This document shows positions 29,744 to 40,122 of a stretch of DNA of 64,000 nucleotides, piece by piece (the stretch's first letter is position 1; each line of letters opens with the position of its first letter). The DNA is from Pseudomonas sp. TMP9 (GTDB taxonomy: Bacteria > Pseudomonadota > Gammaproteobacteria > Pseudomonadales > Pseudomonadaceae). The notes beneath the pieces were generated by a model, which was not told where the DNA came from, made no database searches, and saw only the letters and a list, made by a program, of their open reading frames with translations. Where the stretch lies: assembly GCF_037943105.1 (NCBI RefSeq), contig NZ_CP149803.1, positions 2,584,001 through 2,648,000 of the forward strand, read 5' to 3'. The translations under genes and the position numbers were made by a program.

Positions 29744-30706
29744 ATGCTCCACCACGCATTCTGGCTAGACAGCACCGATGCAGCGCCCCTCTACGTAAAC
29801 CACTGGTACAGCGAGCAACCGCCCAACGCCTTGGTGATGGTGGCTCACGGCATGGCCGAGCACGGCGGCCGCTATGCACGCTTGGCTGAAGCGCTGGTGG
29901 CGCAGGGCTTTGAGCTGTATGTACATGACCAGCGCGGGCATGGCCAAACCGCCAAGCACGGCGAACTCGGCCACTACGCAGACAGCAATGGCTGGGAGCT
30001 GGTAGTGAGTGATCTGGCCACGCTCAACCACCACATGCGTCAAAGCCACCCGCAAACACCGATTTTTCTGCTGGGTCACAGCATGGGCAGCTACATCAGC
30101 CAGGCGTATTTAATGCAGCACAGCTGCAGCCTGCAGGGAGCAATTTTCTCCGGGTCCAACTACCAGCCCGCCGCGTTGTACCGCGCAGGCCAACTGTTGG
30201 CGCGTTTTGAGCGCTGGCGGCAAGGGCCGACAGGCCACAGCGCGCTGCTGGAATTTGTCTCCTTTGGCTCATTCAATAAAGCCTTTAAGCCCAATCGCAG
30301 TGACTTCGACTGGCTCAGCCGCGACCCGCAAGAAGTCGATAAATACGTGGAGGACCCACTCTGCGGCTTTCGTTGCAGCAACCAGCTATGGCTGGACCTG
30401 CTCGGCGGCCTGCAACAGATCACGGCACTGAATAATCTCGCGCAGATCGACAACAGCCTGCCGCTGCTGGTGATTGGTGGCGGCAGTGACCCGGTCAGCG
30501 ACGGCCATCGTCAACAAGACCTGGGCAATGCCTTGCGCGCTGCGGGTAACCCGCATGTGCAAGTAAAAATCTATCCGGGCGCCCGCCACGAACTGCTCAA
30601 TGAGAGCAACCGCGACGAGGTGACCGCTTACATCATCGACTGGTTGCACCAGGCCCTCAGCCAACCGCGCCAGCGCAACGTACAGAGTGAAGAGAATCAT
30701 CCATGA
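29744..30706 (+). CDS. Alpha/beta hydrolase (monoacylglycerol lipase/lysophospholipase-like)
   Basis: A 320-residue serine hydrolase of the hydrolase_4 group. The nucleophile elbow is GHSMG (in FLLGHSMGSYISQ, serine near residue 107), preceded by VMVAHGMAEHGGRY (oxyanion strand) and VHDQRGHGQT. Candidate acid and histidine are in GGGSDPVSDG and ARHELLNES. There is no signal peptide, so it acts in the cytoplasm. ATG 29744 has AAGGG upstream; the in-frame ATG at 29711 adds 11 unlikely residues. It overlaps phaJ1 by 4 bp and lies beside the fadD genes, suggesting release of fatty acids from glycerides. Confidence 0.88.
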   Translation: MLHHAFWLDSTDAAPLYVNHWYSEQPPNALVMVAHGMAEHGGRYARLAEALVAQGFELYVHDQRGHGQTAKHGELGHYADSNGWELVVSDLATLNHHMRQSHPQTPIFLLGHSMGSYISQAYLMQHSCSLQGAIFSGSNYQPAALYRAGQLLARFERWRQGPTGHSALLEFVSFGSFNKAFKPNRSDFDWLSRDPQEVDKYVEDPLCGFRCSNQLWLDLLGGLQQITALNNLAQIDNSLPLLVIGGGSDPVSDGHRQQDLGNALRAAGNPHVQVKIYPGARHELLNESNRDEVTAYIIDWLHQALSQPRQRNVQSEENHP

Positions 30707-31173
30707 GCCAAAGCAGCAACACGCCCTACGACGAGCTTGAGGTCGGCCAGACCGCCCATTACAGCAAAACCGTCACCGAACGCGATATTCAGTTGTTTGC
30801 CGAAGTCTCTGGCGACCACAACCCGGTGCACTTAGATGCCGAATACGCCGCCACCACCATGTTCAAGCAGCGCATTGCCCATGGCATGTTCAGTGGTGCG
30901 CTAATTAGCGCGGCGGTAGCCTGCGAGCTGCCGGGGCCGGGCACTATCTATATAGGCCAAAGCATGCGCTTTACCGCACCGGTAAAACTGGGTGACACAC
31001 TGACCGTACGCCTGGAAATTTTAGAAAAACTACCCAAGTTCCGCGTGCGCGTGGCCACACGGGTGTTCAACCAGAACGAAGAACTGGTCGTGGACGGAGA
31101 AGCGGAAATCCTCGCGCCGCGCAAAGCGCAGACTGTTGAGTTGACCAAGCTGCCGCCGATCACCATCGGCTAA
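30703..31173 (+). CDS. phaJ1: (R)-specific enoyl-CoA hydratase PhaJ1-type
   Basis: A 156-residue MaoC-like hot-dog protein that hydrates enoyl-CoA from beta-oxidation to (R)-3-hydroxyacyl-CoA, the monomer for polyhydroxyalkanoates. The catalytic pair D38-H43 lies in SGDHNPVHLD, within the hydratase 2 motif, and IAHGMFSGALISAA follows. The sequence is close to my memory of P. aeruginosa PhaJ1, including the DELEVGQ start and the RVATRVFNQ segment. It overlaps the hydrolase gene by 4 bp, so lipolysis and the hydratase share a transcript. Confidence 0.9.
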   Translation: MSQSSNTPYDELEVGQTAHYSKTVTERDIQLFAEVSGDHNPVHLDAEYAATTMFKQRIAHGMFSGALISAAVACELPGPGTIYIGQSMRFTAPVKLGDTLTVRLEILEKLPKFRVRVATRVFNQNEELVVDGEAEILAPRKAQTVELTKLPPITIG

Positions 31174-31266
31174 CAACGACTGCATCAGGCTGCTGCCTGG
31201 GGCGGTGCACTGCCTTTCTACACAATCACGCCGCCGCACTTGGTTTCGGCGTATCTGGAGATTTTT

Positions 31267-31785
31267 ATGTCCCTGTCCCTGTCCCTGTCCATGTACCACG
31301 CATCGATTCCGGTGTTTACCCGCCAGCTGAACAACTTGTCGACCATCCTTGGCATCGCTGCGGCTTACGCCGAAGAGAAGAAGGTTGAGCAGAGCGTTTT
31401 TCTCAATGCGCGCCTGGCCCCGGATATGTTCCCACTGTGCCGTCAGGTGCAAATTGCCTGTGACGGGGCCAAAGCCGGTGCTGCGTTATTGGCTGAAGTT
31501 GCAGCCCCTAGCCACGCCGACGACGAAACCACCTTTGCCGAGCTGCAAGTGCGCATTGCCCAGACATTGAGCTTTCTTGCCAGCCTGAGCGCTGCGCAGA
31601 TCGACGGCAGCGAAGCCCGCACCGTCACCCTCAAGCGCCGCGACAAAGAAACCCACTTTGAAGGTCAAGTGTTCCTGCTGGATCACGTGCTGCCCAACTT
31701 CTACTTCCACCTCACCACCGCCTACGCCATCCTTCGCCACAATGGCGTGCCCGTCGGCAAACGCGACTTCCTCGGCACCCGCTAA
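31267..31785 (+). CDS. DUF1993 family protein
   Basis: A 172-residue soluble, mostly helical protein of the DUF1993 type (four-helix bundle, DinB-like by family). It contains FTRQLNNLSTIL, ARLAPDMFPLCRQVQIACDGAK and a C-terminal HLTTAYAILRHNGVPVGKRDFLG, typical of that family; no enzymatic function is established. GGAG lies 7-8 bp before ATG 31267. The next ATG at 31291 gives MYHASIPVF, a more usual family start. Between the two ATGs lies the hexamer repeat TGTCCC x3, encoding SLSLSLS. Confidence 0.82.
   Translation: MSLSLSLSMYHASIPVFTRQLNNLSTILGIAAAYAEEKKVEQSVFLNARLAPDMFPLCRQVQIACDGAKAGAALLAEVAAPSHADDETTFAELQVRIAQTLSFLASLSAAQIDGSEARTVTLKRRDKETHFEGQVFLLDHVLPNFYFHLTTAYAILRHNGVPVGKRDFLGTR
31268..31290 (+). 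repeat. Hexanucleotide tandem repeat at a gene start
   Basis: TGTCCC repeated three times plus a partial TGTCC, beginning within the ATG start codon of the DUF1993 gene. Because the unit is 6 bp, copy-number changes keep the frame and would only alter the number of Ser-Leu pairs at the N-terminus and the distance between the two candidate start codons. Confidence 0.7.
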
Positions 31786-31805
31786 TACTCAACCGGCTGA
31801 AACCA

Positions 31806-31846
31806 CTGCGCCCGCTGCCTATCTTTACGATAAGCAGCGGGCGCAG
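31806..31846. terminator. Long hairpin between convergent DUF1993 gene and metE
   Basis: An 18-bp stem with a single mismatch (CTGCGCCCGCTGCCTATC / GATAAGCAGCGGGCGCAG) and a TTTAC loop, followed on the plus strand by CCCCTTTATA. It sits between the two converging stop codons and most likely terminates both transcripts. Confidence 0.65.
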
Positions 31847-31887
31847 CCCCTTTATACAAGGGAGATTTCAGCTCAGCGCGAGTTCGC

Positions 31888-34179
31888 TCAGGCCAATTCG
31901 GTACGCAACTGACGCGCTGCCGCGACCATGTTTACCAGCGCAGCTTCAGTCTCTGGCCACGCGCGGGTCTTCAGACCGCAGTCCGGGTTGACCCACAGCC
32001 GCTCAGCAGGAATACGCTGGGCCGCCTTGCGCAGCAATTTGACCATGTCACTGCTGTCCGGTACGCGCGGCGAGTGGATGTCATACACGCCGGGGCCGAT
32101 GTCGTTGGGGTAGTCGAACGCCTCAAAGGCCTCAAGCAGCTCCATGTCAGAGCGCGAGGTTTCGATGGTGATCACGTCAGCATCCATGGCCGCAATGGAC
32201 TCGATCACATCATTAAATTCGCTGTAGCACATGTGCGTGTGGATCTGCGTTTCATCCCGCACGCCCGAGGCGCACAAGCGGAATGATTCGGTGGCCCAAT
32301 CCAAGTAGCCCTGCCACTGCGCCTGACGCAACGGCATACCTTCACGGAAGGCGGCTTCGTCGATCTGGATGATCTTAATACCCGCCGCTTCAAGGTCCAC
32401 CACCTCATCACGAATCGCCAGCGCCAGCTGACGGGCCTGCTCTTCGCGGGAAATATCGTCACGCGCAAACGACCACATCAGCATGGTCACCGGGCCGGTC
32501 AGCATGCCTTTCATGACTTTTTTAGTGAGGGTTTGTGCGTAGCGAATCCACTCCACCGTCATAGGCTGCGGGCGGCTTAAGTCACCAAAAATCACCGCCG
32601 GTTTCACGCACCGCGAACCGTAGCTCTGCACCCAACCGAAACGGGTAAAGGCGTAGCCATCGAGCTGCTCGGCAAAGTACTCGACCATGTCATTGCGCTC
32701 GGCCTCACCGTGCACCAGCACGTCCAGGCCGAGGTTTTCCTGCACCACAACCGCATGACGAATCTCACTGTGCATGGCCTCGGTGTAATCAGCCGCTGAG
32801 AGCTTGCCAGCCTTGAATGACTGCCGCGCCAAGCGAATGGAGGCGGTTTGCGGAAACGAACCGATGGTGGTCGTAGGGAACGCCGGCAGTTGCAGGCGGG
32901 TGCGCTGCTGCTCAATACGCTGCACAAAGGGCGACAGACGCTGGCTGTCAGCCGCCGTAATAGCAGCCAAACGCGCCTGCACGGCCGGTTTGTGAATGCG
33001 CGGTGATTGCGCGCGGCTGGCCTGCAGGGTGCGGCTTTGCGCCAAGGCGGCTTGAACATGGGCGCTTTGCGGGTCATTTAGGGCGGCGGTCAAGGTGGCC
33101 ACTTCTTCGCACTTCTGCACCGCGAAGGCCAGCCAGCTTTTCAGCTCATCATCCAGCTTGTCTTCACGACCCACGTCCACCGGGCTGTGCAACAGCGAGC
33201 AACTCGGCGCGACCCATAGGCGATCGCCAATGCGTTCTTGAGCCTGCTGCAAAACAGCCAAGGTTTTTTCCAGATCAGTGCGCCATACATTGCGACCGTT
33301 GACCACGCCTAACGACAGCACTTTGTAAGCTGGCAAGCGATCAAGGATGGTCGGAAACTGCTCTGGCGCACGCACCAAGTCGATATGCAGGCCATCCACC
33401 GGCAGGCTGGCGGCCAAGCCAAGATTGTCTTCTAGGCCGGCAAAGTAGGTGGCAATCAACTTTTTACCCGGCTCACGCTGGAGAATGTTGTAGGCGCGCT
33501 CGAAAGCATTCTTCCAGTCTTGCGGCAGGTCGAGGGCTAAAATTGGCTCATCAATCTGCACCCACTCGACGCCTTGGGTGGCCAAGCGCTGAAGAATTTC
33601 GCCATACAGCGGCAGCAGGCGCTCAAGCAAATCAAGGCGATCAAACTCGCTGCCTTTGGTTTTACCCAGCCACAGGTAGGTCAGCGGGCCAATCAGCACA
33701 GGCTTTACGATGTGGCCCAGTGCGCGCGCTTCGGCGACTTCATCAAACAGCTGCTCCCAGCTGAGCGTGAATTGTTGGTCCACGCTGAACTCGGGGACCA
33801 TGTAGTGGTAGTTGGTGTCGAACCATTTGGTCATTTCCTGTGCATGCGCGCCGCCGCAGCAGGTGTTCTGGCTAACGCCGCGGGCCATGCCAAACAACGT
33901 GTCCAGCGTTGGCTTGCCACTTTGCGGGCGGAAGCGCTCAGGGATTACGCCGAATGTCAGCGAGTGGGTGAGCACGTGGTCGTACCAGGCGAAATCGCCA
34001 ACCGGCAGCAGTTCAATCCCGGCATCTTTTTGCACTTGCCAGTGGGTGGCACGCAGCTCACGGCCTACGGCCTGTAAGCCCGCTTCATTCAGCTCACCTT
34101 TCCAGTAGGCTTCGAGGGCTTTTTTCAGTTCACGATCGCGACCAATACGCGGAAAACCCAGAGAGTGGGACAAGGCCAT
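31888..34179 (-). CDS. metE: Cobalamin-independent methionine synthase
   Basis: MetE transfers a methyl group from 5-methyltetrahydropteroyl-glutamate to homocysteine without B12. The 763-residue protein has the duplicated barrel of the family; the C-terminal half carries the zinc ligands in [12 protein letters not shown] (His-x-Cys) and NPDCGLKTR (Cys), with substrate contacts in [17 protein letters not shown] 34179 has GGAG 9 bp upstream and yields [13 protein letters not shown]; the upstream ATG 34194 is less likely. Divergent metR and the site between them show LysR-type control. Confidence 0.97.
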   Translation of the reverse strand: MALSHSLGFPRIGRDRELKKALEAYWKGELNEAGLQAVGRELRATHWQVQKDAGIELLPVGDFAWYDHVLTHSLTFGVIPERFRPQSGKPTLDTLFGMARGVSQNTCCGGAHAQEMTKWFDTNYHYMVPEFSVDQQFTLSWEQLFDEVAEARALGHIVKPVLIGPLTYLWLGKTKGSEFDRLDLLERLLPLYGEILQRLATQGVEWVQIDEPILALDLPQDWKNAFERAYNILQREPGKKLIATYFAGLEDNLGLAASLPVDGLHIDLVRAPEQFPTILDRLPAYKVLSLGVVNGRNVWRTDLEKTLAVLQQAQERIGDRLWVAPSCSLLHSPVDVGREDKLDDELKSWLAFAVQKCEEVATLTAALNDPQSAHVQAALAQSRTLQASRAQSPRIHKPAVQARLAAITAADSQRLSPFVQRIEQQRTRLQLPAFPTTTIGSFPQTASIRLARQSFKAGKLSAADYTEAMHSEIRHAVVVQENLGLDVLVHGEAERNDMVEYFAEQLDGYAFTRFGWVQSYGSRCVKPAVIFGDLSRPQPMTVEWIRYAQTLTKKVMKGMLTGPVTMLMWSFARDDISREEQARQLALAIRDEVVDLEAAGIKIIQIDEAAFREGMPLRQAQWQGYLDWATESFRLCASGVRDETQIHTHMCYSEFNDVIESIAAMDADVITIETSRSDMELLEAFEAFDYPNDIGPGVYDIHSPRVPDSSDMVKLLRKAAQRIPAERLWVNPDCGLKTRAWPETEAALVNMVAAARQLRTELA

Positions 34180-34235
34180 GACAAAATGCTCCATCAGCTA
34201 AATAAGATGGCACTATTCTCAGCATCACTTCCGAA

Positions 34236-34248
34236 TGAAACAAACTCA
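34236..34248. promoter_or_regulatory. Candidate MetR operator
   Basis: TGAA-N5-CTCA lies between divergent metE and metR. The MetR consensus in enterics is TGAA-N5-TTCA, so this is one base off. The whole 217-bp gap is AT-rich, as expected for a divergent promoter region. Confidence 0.5.
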
Positions 34249-34396
34249 TTCTATTCTTCTTGGTCTATAGTTTCATTCATGTACAGCTTGTTGAACTATT
34301 TACTCTAGCGAGCATGCAGACACGCAAGTTCGTTACCGCATCGCGATCAAACTCGCGTCTACCCAACGTTAATCTGCGGAATGCCCCGGAGCCCCA

Positions 34397-35314
34397 ATGC
34401 TTGAATTGCGCCACCTAAGAACTCTGCATGCCCTGCGTGAAAGCGAAAGCTTGGTGGACGCTGCCGAGCGCCTGCACCTGACACAATCAGCGTTGTCGCA
34501 CCAGTTCAAGGAGCTGGAAGAGCGCTTGGGCATGCCGTTGTTTGTGCGCAAAACCAAACCGGTACGCTTTACCAGCGCTGGGCTGCGCCTGTTGCAGCTG
34601 AGCGATGCGGTGCTGCCGATGCTGCGCAGCGCTGAGCGTGATTTGGCGCGCTTGGCCGGCGGTACCGCAGGGCGCCTGCACATGGCCATCGAATGCCACA
34701 GCTGCTTCCAATGGCTGATGCCGACCATCGACCAGTTCCGCGATGCCTGGCCGGAAGTCGAACTGGACCTGGCCTCGGGCTTCTCCTTTGCCCCGCTGCC
34801 GGCCCTGGCGCGCGGTGATCTGGACTTGGTAGTAACGAGCGACCCGCTGGAGCTGGCAGGCATCACCTACGTGCCGCTGTTTACTTATGAGGCGATGCTG
34901 GCAGTGGCTAACCAGCACCCGCTGGCCAATAAACCCTGCATTAAGCCGCAGGACTTGCTCAGCGAAACCCTGATTACCTACCCGGTAGAACGCGACCGCC
35001 TGGATATCTTCACCCGCTTCCTCGAACCGGCTGACGTGGAGCCGGCGCAGGTGCGCACCTCAGAACTGACGGTGATGATGATGCAGCTGGTGGCCAGCGG
35101 CCGTGGCGTCTGCGGCCTGCCCAACTGGGCGTTGCATGAGTACAGCTCGCGCGGTTATGTGACGGCCAAGCGCCTGGGTGACAGAGGCTTGTTCGCCACC
35201 CTGTATGCCGGTATCCGCACCGATATGCTCGACGCGCCGTTTATGCGCGACTTCCTGCTAACGGCCAAGGACACCTCCTTCGCCAACCTTGAAGGTGTCA
35301 GCGTCGCGCGCTAA
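34397..35314 (+). CDS. metR: LysR-type regulator MetR
   Basis: MetR activates metE and related genes with homocysteine as coinducer. The 305-residue protein has an N-terminal winged helix-turn-helix (residues about 3-60, with LVDAAERLHLTQSALSHQF) and a LysR substrate-binding domain. Several features fit MetR rather than a generic LysR: the MLELRHLRTLHALRES start, the IECHSCFQWLMP segment, and divergence from metE. It is followed by repeat elements rather than by another gene on the same strand. Confidence 0.95.
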   Translation: MLELRHLRTLHALRESESLVDAAERLHLTQSALSHQFKELEERLGMPLFVRKTKPVRFTSAGLRLLQLSDAVLPMLRSAERDLARLAGGTAGRLHMAIECHSCFQWLMPTIDQFRDAWPEVELDLASGFSFAPLPALARGDLDLVVTSDPLELAGITYVPLFTYEAMLAVANQHPLANKPCIKPQDLLSETLITYPVERDRLDIFTRFLEPADVEPAQVRTSELTVMMMQLVASGRGVCGLPNWALHEYSSRGYVTAKRLGDRGLFATLYAGIRTDMLDAPFMRDFLLTAKDTSFANLEGVSVAR

Positions 35315-35335
35315 GCCAACTGTCAGCACAGCAAC

Positions 35336-35410
35336 GTAGGATGGGTTAGCCGCGCGGCGGTGTTAGCCATCGCTTGCTTGATGGGTATCGCTGTGCTCAG
35401 CCCATCCTGC
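35336..35410. repeat. Dispersed inverted-repeat element after metR
   Basis: A 75-bp element with outer arms GTAGGATGGG and CCCATCCTGC (8-bp exact core AGGATGGG/CCCATCCT) and an inner pair (CCATC ... GATGG). It has the same design as the element at 22940-23013, with a different core word. Confidence 0.6.
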
Positions 35411-35424
35411 GGACTCGTGATGCA

Positions 35425-35492
35425 GTAGCCCGAATAAGCCTTGGCGCAATCCGGGGTGGACTCCACATCTCCCCGGATTTAATCCAGGCTAC
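35425..35492. repeat. Inverted-repeat element overlapping the cusA stop codon
   Basis: A 68-bp element bounded by GTAGCC (35425-35430) and GGCTAC (35487-35492), with an inner 9-bp pair AATCCGGGG / CCCCGGATT. The right terminus contains, on the minus strand, the TAG that ends cusA (35489-35491). Confidence 0.65.
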
Positions 35493-38400
35493 AGCTTACG
35501 CCGGCGCATCAACAGGTAGGCCGCCGGCAACACAAACAGCGACAGCAGCGGCGCGCTGAGCATGCCGCCGACCATGGGCGCGGCGATGCGGCTCATCACC
35601 TCACTGCCGGCGCCACTGCCGAGGAGAATCGGCAACAGGCCGGCGATGATCACCGCCACGGTCATAGCCTTGGGTCGCACCCGCTGCACTGCGCCCTCGT
35701 GAATGGCTTCAAGCAGCGCAGCCTCACCGTTTTGCCCGCGGGCTTGCCGTTCAGCCCAAGCATTTTTCAGGTACAGCAGCATGATCACGCCGAACTCCGC
35801 TGCCACTCCGGCCAAGGCGATAAAGCCGACACCGGTGGCCACCGACAGGTGATAACCCAGCAGGTAGAGAAACCAGATGCCGCCCGTCAATGCGAACGGC
35901 AACGTGGCCATGATCAACAGCGCCTCGCTGAAACGGTTAAAGCACAGGTACAACAGCACGAAGATAATCATCAGCGTGGCCGGCACCACCAGTTTTAACC
36001 TCGCATTGGCCCGCTCCAGAAACTCGAACTGCCCCGAATAACTCAGGCTGATGCCCGGTTGCAGGGTGACCTGCGCGTCGATGGCGGCGCGTAGATCGGC
36101 CACCACCGAGGCCAGGTCGCGGCCGCGCACATCCACATAAACCCAGCCCGAAGGCCGCGCATTTTCGCTCTTGAGCATCGGCGGGCCATCGCTGACTCTG
36201 ATGCGCGCCACCGTACCGAGGGTGATCTGACTGCCCGCTGGGGTGAAGATCGGTAGCTGTTCCAGCTTGCTCAGTGAGTCGCGCCATTCACGCGGGTAGC
36301 GCACGCTGATGGGGAAGCGCGCCAACCCTTCGACGGTCTCGCCGATATTCTCACCGCCAATCGCACCGGCCACTATGGCCTGCACATCGGCGATATTCAG
36401 GCCATAGCGCGCGGCAGCGGGCCGGTCGATGTCGACGTCGATATAGCGCCCGCCGGTCAAGCGCTCGGCCAGAGCTGAGCTGACGCCCGGCACAGCCTTG
36501 GCGACCTTTTCGATGGCTTGGGTCGCCTCATCAATCTGCGCCAGGTTGCTGCCGGCGACCTTGACCCCAATCGGGCTCTTGATCCCGGTGGCGAGCATGT
36601 CAATGCGGTTACGGATTGGCGGAATCCAGATATTAGTCAGCCCCGGCACTTGCACCACCCGATCCAGCTCATCCACCAACTTCTCAGCGGTCATACCGGC
36701 ACGCCACTGCTCACGCGGTTTGAACTGGATGGTGGTTTCAAACATCTCCAGCGGTGCCGGGTCGGTGGCCGTTTCTGCACGGCCGGCCTTGCCGAACACA
36801 TGGGCGACTTCCGGTACGGTTTTGATCAATCGGTCGGTCTGCTGCAACAACTGCGCGGCCTTCTGCGCCGATAAACCCGGCAAAGCCGAGGGCATGTACA
36901 GCAAGTCACCCTCATCCAGCGGCGGTAGAAATTCACCACCCAGCTGCGACAACGGCCATAGCGTGCTGAGCAGCACCAGCAGTGCAAATGCCAGAGTGGC
37001 TTTTGGCCACGCCAATACCGCATCCAACGCCGGTTGGTAGACACAGATCAGCCAACGATTTAGCGGGTTGCGCGCCTCATCGGGAATCTGCCCGCGAATC
37101 CAGTAGCCCATCAGCACCGGCACCAGGGTCACCGAAAGCCCCGCCGCAGCCGCCATGGCATAGGTTTTGGTGAAGGCCAGCGGGCCGAACAACCGCCCCT
37201 CCTGAGCCTGCAGGGTGAACACTGGAATAAACGACAGGGTGATGATCAACAAACAGAAGAACAGCGCCGGGCCGACCTCCACCGCCGCATCCGTAATCAC
37301 CCGCCAATGCTGCTCGCCTTTAAGCTCTTCGTCCGGATGGTGCTCACGCCAGGCTTCTATCTTCTTGTGCGCGTTCTCGATCATCACCACGGCCGCATCG
37401 ACCATGGCACCGATGGCGATGGCAATACCGCCGAGTGACATGATGTTGGCGTTGATGCCCTGCTGCTGCATCACGGCGAAGGCGATCAGCACGCCGACCG
37501 GTAAAGAGACAATCGCCACCAGCGAGGAGCGCAAGTGCCAGAGAAACGCCGCGCAGACCAAGGCGACGACGATGAATTCCTCAATCAGTTTGAAGCTAAG
37601 GTTCTTCACCGCACGGTCGATCAGTTGGCTGCGGTCATAGGCGGTAACGATCTCCACCCCTTCCGGCAGGCTGCTTTTCAGCTCGTCGAGCTTGGCCTTG
37701 ACCGCCGCAATGGTGCTGCGAGCATTCTTACCGCTGCGCAGGATCACCACGCCGCCGACCACCTCGCCCTCGCCATCCAGTTCGGCGATGCCGCGACGCA
37801 TCTCCGGGCCTAGCTGAATAGACGCCACATCGCCAAGCGTTACCGGCACGCCGCCGGCAGACAAACGCAGGGGGATGGTGCGAAAGTCGTTAAGGCTCTG
37901 CAGGTAGCCGGACGCGCGCACCATATACTCGGTTTCCGCCATCTCCAGCACTGCGCCACCGGTTTCCTGGTTAGCACGGCCAATCGCTGCGGTAACCTCA
38001 GCCTGGGTGATGCCAAGGCTGGCCAGCTTGATCGGATCGAGTTGCACCTGGTACTGCTTGACCATACCGCCGATGGTCGCCACTTCGGCGACATTGGCCA
38101 AAGTCTTCAGCTCGAACTTGAGGAACCAGTCCTGCAATGCACGCAACTGCGCCAGGTCATGTTTACCCGTGCGGTCGACCAAGGCGTATTGGTAAATCCA
38201 ACCAACCCCAGTGGCATCCGGCCCCAGCGTTGGCTTGGCACTGGCCGGCAAACGGCTCTGAACCTGACTCAGGTATTCCAGCACCCGCGAGCGCGCCCAG
38301 TAGAGATCAGTGTCATCGTCGAACAACACATAGACATAGCTGTCACCGAAGAACGAATAACCACGCACCGTCTTGGCCCCCGGCACCGAGAGCATGGTGG

Positions 38401-38611
38401 TGGCCAGCGGATAGGTCACTTGGTTCTCGACAATCTGCGGCGCCTGGCCGGCATAAGGTGTGCGGATGATCACCTGCACATCAGACAGGTCTGGCAGCGC
38501 ATCGATCGGCGTGTGCTGCAGCGACCAAATACCCCAGGCCGTGGCGAACAGCGTGGCCAATATCACCAGAAAACGATTAACCACCGACCAGCGAATCAGC
38601 GCGGCAATCAT
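35489..38611 (-). CDS. cusA: Copper/silver efflux RND permease CusA
   Basis: CusA is the heavy-metal RND (HME) pump of a tripartite system that exports Cu(I)/Ag(I) across both membranes. The 1040-residue protein has twelve membrane helices and two large periplasmic loops. It keeps the HME features [15 protein letters not shown], the membrane aspartate in [14 protein letters not shown], the methionine segments APLEMFETT and [10 protein letters not shown], and the C-terminal [15 protein letters not shown]. Its ATG overlaps the cusB stop by 4 bp. Similarity to E. coli CusA is high throughout, so Cu/Ag is preferred over Czc-type substrates. Confidence 0.93.
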   Translation of the reverse strand: MIAALIRWSVVNRFLVILATLFATAWGIWSLQHTPIDALPDLSDVQVIIRTPYAGQAPQIVENQVTYPLATTMLSVPGAKTVRGYSFFGDSYVYVLFDDDTDLYWARSRVLEYLSQVQSRLPASAKPTLGPDATGVGWIYQYALVDRTGKHDLAQLRALQDWFLKFELKTLANVAEVATIGGMVKQYQVQLDPIKLASLGITQAEVTAAIGRANQETGGAVLEMAETEYMVRASGYLQSLNDFRTIPLRLSAGGVPVTLGDVASIQLGPEMRRGIAELDGEGEVVGGVVILRSGKNARSTIAAVKAKLDELKSSLPEGVEIVTAYDRSQLIDRAVKNLSFKLIEEFIVVALVCAAFLWHLRSSLVAIVSLPVGVLIAFAVMQQQGINANIMSLGGIAIAIGAMVDAAVVMIENAHKKIEAWREHHPDEELKGEQHWRVITDAAVEVGPALFFCLLIITLSFIPVFTLQAQEGRLFGPLAFTKTYAMAAAAGLSVTLVPVLMGYWIRGQIPDEARNPLNRWLICVYQPALDAVLAWPKATLAFALLVLLSTLWPLSQLGGEFLPPLDEGDLLYMPSALPGLSAQKAAQLLQQTDRLIKTVPEVAHVFGKAGRAETATDPAPLEMFETTIQFKPREQWRAGMTAEKLVDELDRVVQVPGLTNIWIPPIRNRIDMLATGIKSPIGVKVAGSNLAQIDEATQAIEKVAKAVPGVSSALAERLTGGRYIDVDIDRPAAARYGLNIADVQAIVAGAIGGENIGETVEGLARFPISVRYPREWRDSLSKLEQLPIFTPAGSQITLGTVARIRVSDGPPMLKSENARPSGWVYVDVRGRDLASVVADLRAAIDAQVTLQPGISLSYSGQFEFLERANARLKLVVPATLMIIFVLLYLCFNRFSEALLIMATLPFALTGGIWFLYLLGYHLSVATGVGFIALAGVAAEFGVIMLLYLKNAWAERQARGQNGEAALLEAIHEGAVQRVRPKAMTVAVIIAGLLPILLGSGAGSEVMSRIAAPMVGGMLSAPLLSLFVLPAAYLLMRRRKL

Positions 38612-40122
38612 GGCTGCACCTGCTGCTGGCCGTCATGCTGGTTTGGCACTGGCGACAAATGCTCGATGCGTTCAATCAGCAAACTATCATCATCGGCCCG
38701 CACGCCGACCTTCACTTTATCGCCCACCTTGAAGCCTTCTAACAGCGTTGGGCTGGCCAGCGGGAAGCTCATGCTCATGCCGGGCATGCCTAAGGTTTTA
38801 AAGGGCCCGTGGCTGAGCATCAGGCCATCCTCATCAATGCCATCGATTTGCCCCTCGGCCTCGTGCAGCGCCGCTTCCAGCTTCACCTCGGCGGCGGCCT
38901 GCCCCAGGCCTTGCACCTGAAGACCCAGTAGGCTGGCCTCGGAATCCAGCAAGAACTGCCCAGAAGCAACCACTTGCTGACCCTCTGCTAACCCTTCAAG
39001 TACCTCGGTTTTACCCTCGGCCTCAGCGCCCAAACGCACCTCCACCGGGCGATAGCGCCCTTGGCTTTCAGCGAGCATCACCAAGGCGCGACGACCACTG
39101 CGGATCACCGCCTCGCTGGGTACCAACAAAACCTCACGCTCAGCTGGACGGGTCAGCCGCACCTGAGCCGTCAGGCCCGGGCGTAAGCGGCCATTGGGGT
39201 TAGCTAACTCGACCCGCAGCATTAGGGTACGGCTATCGAGATTGGCCTGGGGCAAAATGGCTGCAATACTGCCGCTGAGCACTTCACCGGGGAGTGCCGG
39301 CAAACGCGCCTCGACCTGCTGGCCGTTATGTAGCCCTTTGGCCTCAGCTTCCGGCACAGCCACCTCCAGCCAGACCGTGCGTAAACCGTTAATAGTGGCC
39401 AGGGTTTGTCCGGCCGCCAGGGTCATGCCCTCGCGCACCTCAAGTTGCTGCAGCACGCCACTTATAGGGCTGGTGACTGTCCACAACGCCTGCACCTGGC
39501 CACTGCGCTCGAACTGGCTGATCAGCGCGGCGGGCATCCCCGCTAAACGCATACGCTGGCGCGCAGCACTCAACAAACCCGGATCGCCCGCATCACGCAG
39601 GGCTAGGTAATCTTCCTGAGCACTCACCCAGGTGGGCACCAGCAGATCGGCCAGCGGCGCGCCGGCCTCCAGCACATCCTCAGCGGCGCGGGCGTATACA
39701 CGCTCGACGAAGCTGGCACTGCGCGCTTGCACCACGACCACATCACGGCTGTTGAAAGCCAGACTACCAACCACCTCTAAGCTGCTTGCCGCCGCACCAC
39801 GAGTGACCAGTGCTAAGCGCATGCCGAGGTTTTGGGTGATGCTGGAGTCAATGCTGACGGCGGCGCTGTCGCCACCCTCATCGGCATAGCGCGGCACCAG
39901 CTGCATGTCCATAAAGGGTGATTTGCCCGGCTCATCGAACTTCTGCTGCGGCACCATCGGGTCGTACCAATAGAGCACCTTGCCCTTGTCCGCCATCGGT
40001 GCCATCTGGGCGGGATCAGCGCCATGGGGCATCGACCTCTGCGCATACCAGTAACCACCCGCCGCACCCACGGCCAGCAGCAGGCTTATCAGCACCGCGC
40101 CCTTTACTGTTGCCGCACTCAT
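38608..40122 (-). CDS. cusB: Periplasmic adaptor CusB fused to a CusF-like domain
   Basis: CusB joins CusA to the outer-membrane channel and passes it metal. The 504-residue protein has an N-terminal membrane anchor, the CusB metal-binding segment [19 protein letters not shown] followed by MDMQLVP (residues about 53-80), the adaptor domains, and then a C-terminal CusF-like OB-fold domain (about 424-490). In that domain H438, M449 and M451 match E. coli CusF H36, M47 and M49, but the position of the copper-capping W44 is a methionine (M446). Overlaps on both sides show tight coupling. Confidence 0.92.
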   Translation of the reverse strand: MSAATVKGAVLISLLLAVGAAGGYWYAQRSMPHGADPAQMAPMADKGKVLYWYDPMVPQQKFDEPGKSPFMDMQLVPRYADEGGDSAAVSIDSSITQNLGMRLALVTRGAAASSLEVVGSLAFNSRDVVVVQARSASFVERVYARAAEDVLEAGAPLADLLVPTWVSAQEDYLALRDAGDPGLLSAARQRMRLAGMPAALISQFERSGQVQALWTVTSPISGVLQQLEVREGMTLAAGQTLATINGLRTVWLEVAVPEAEAKGLHNGQQVEARLPALPGEVLSGSIAAILPQANLDSRTLMLRVELANPNGRLRPGLTAQVRLTRPAEREVLLVPSEAVIRSGRRALVMLAESQGRYRPVEVRLGAEAEGKTEVLEGLAEGQQVVASGQFLLDSEASLLGLQVQGLGQAAAEVKLEAALHEAEGQIDGIDEDGLMLSHGPFKTLGMPGMSMSFPLASPTLLEGFKVGDKVKVGVRADDDSLLIERIEHLSPVPNQHDGQQQVQP

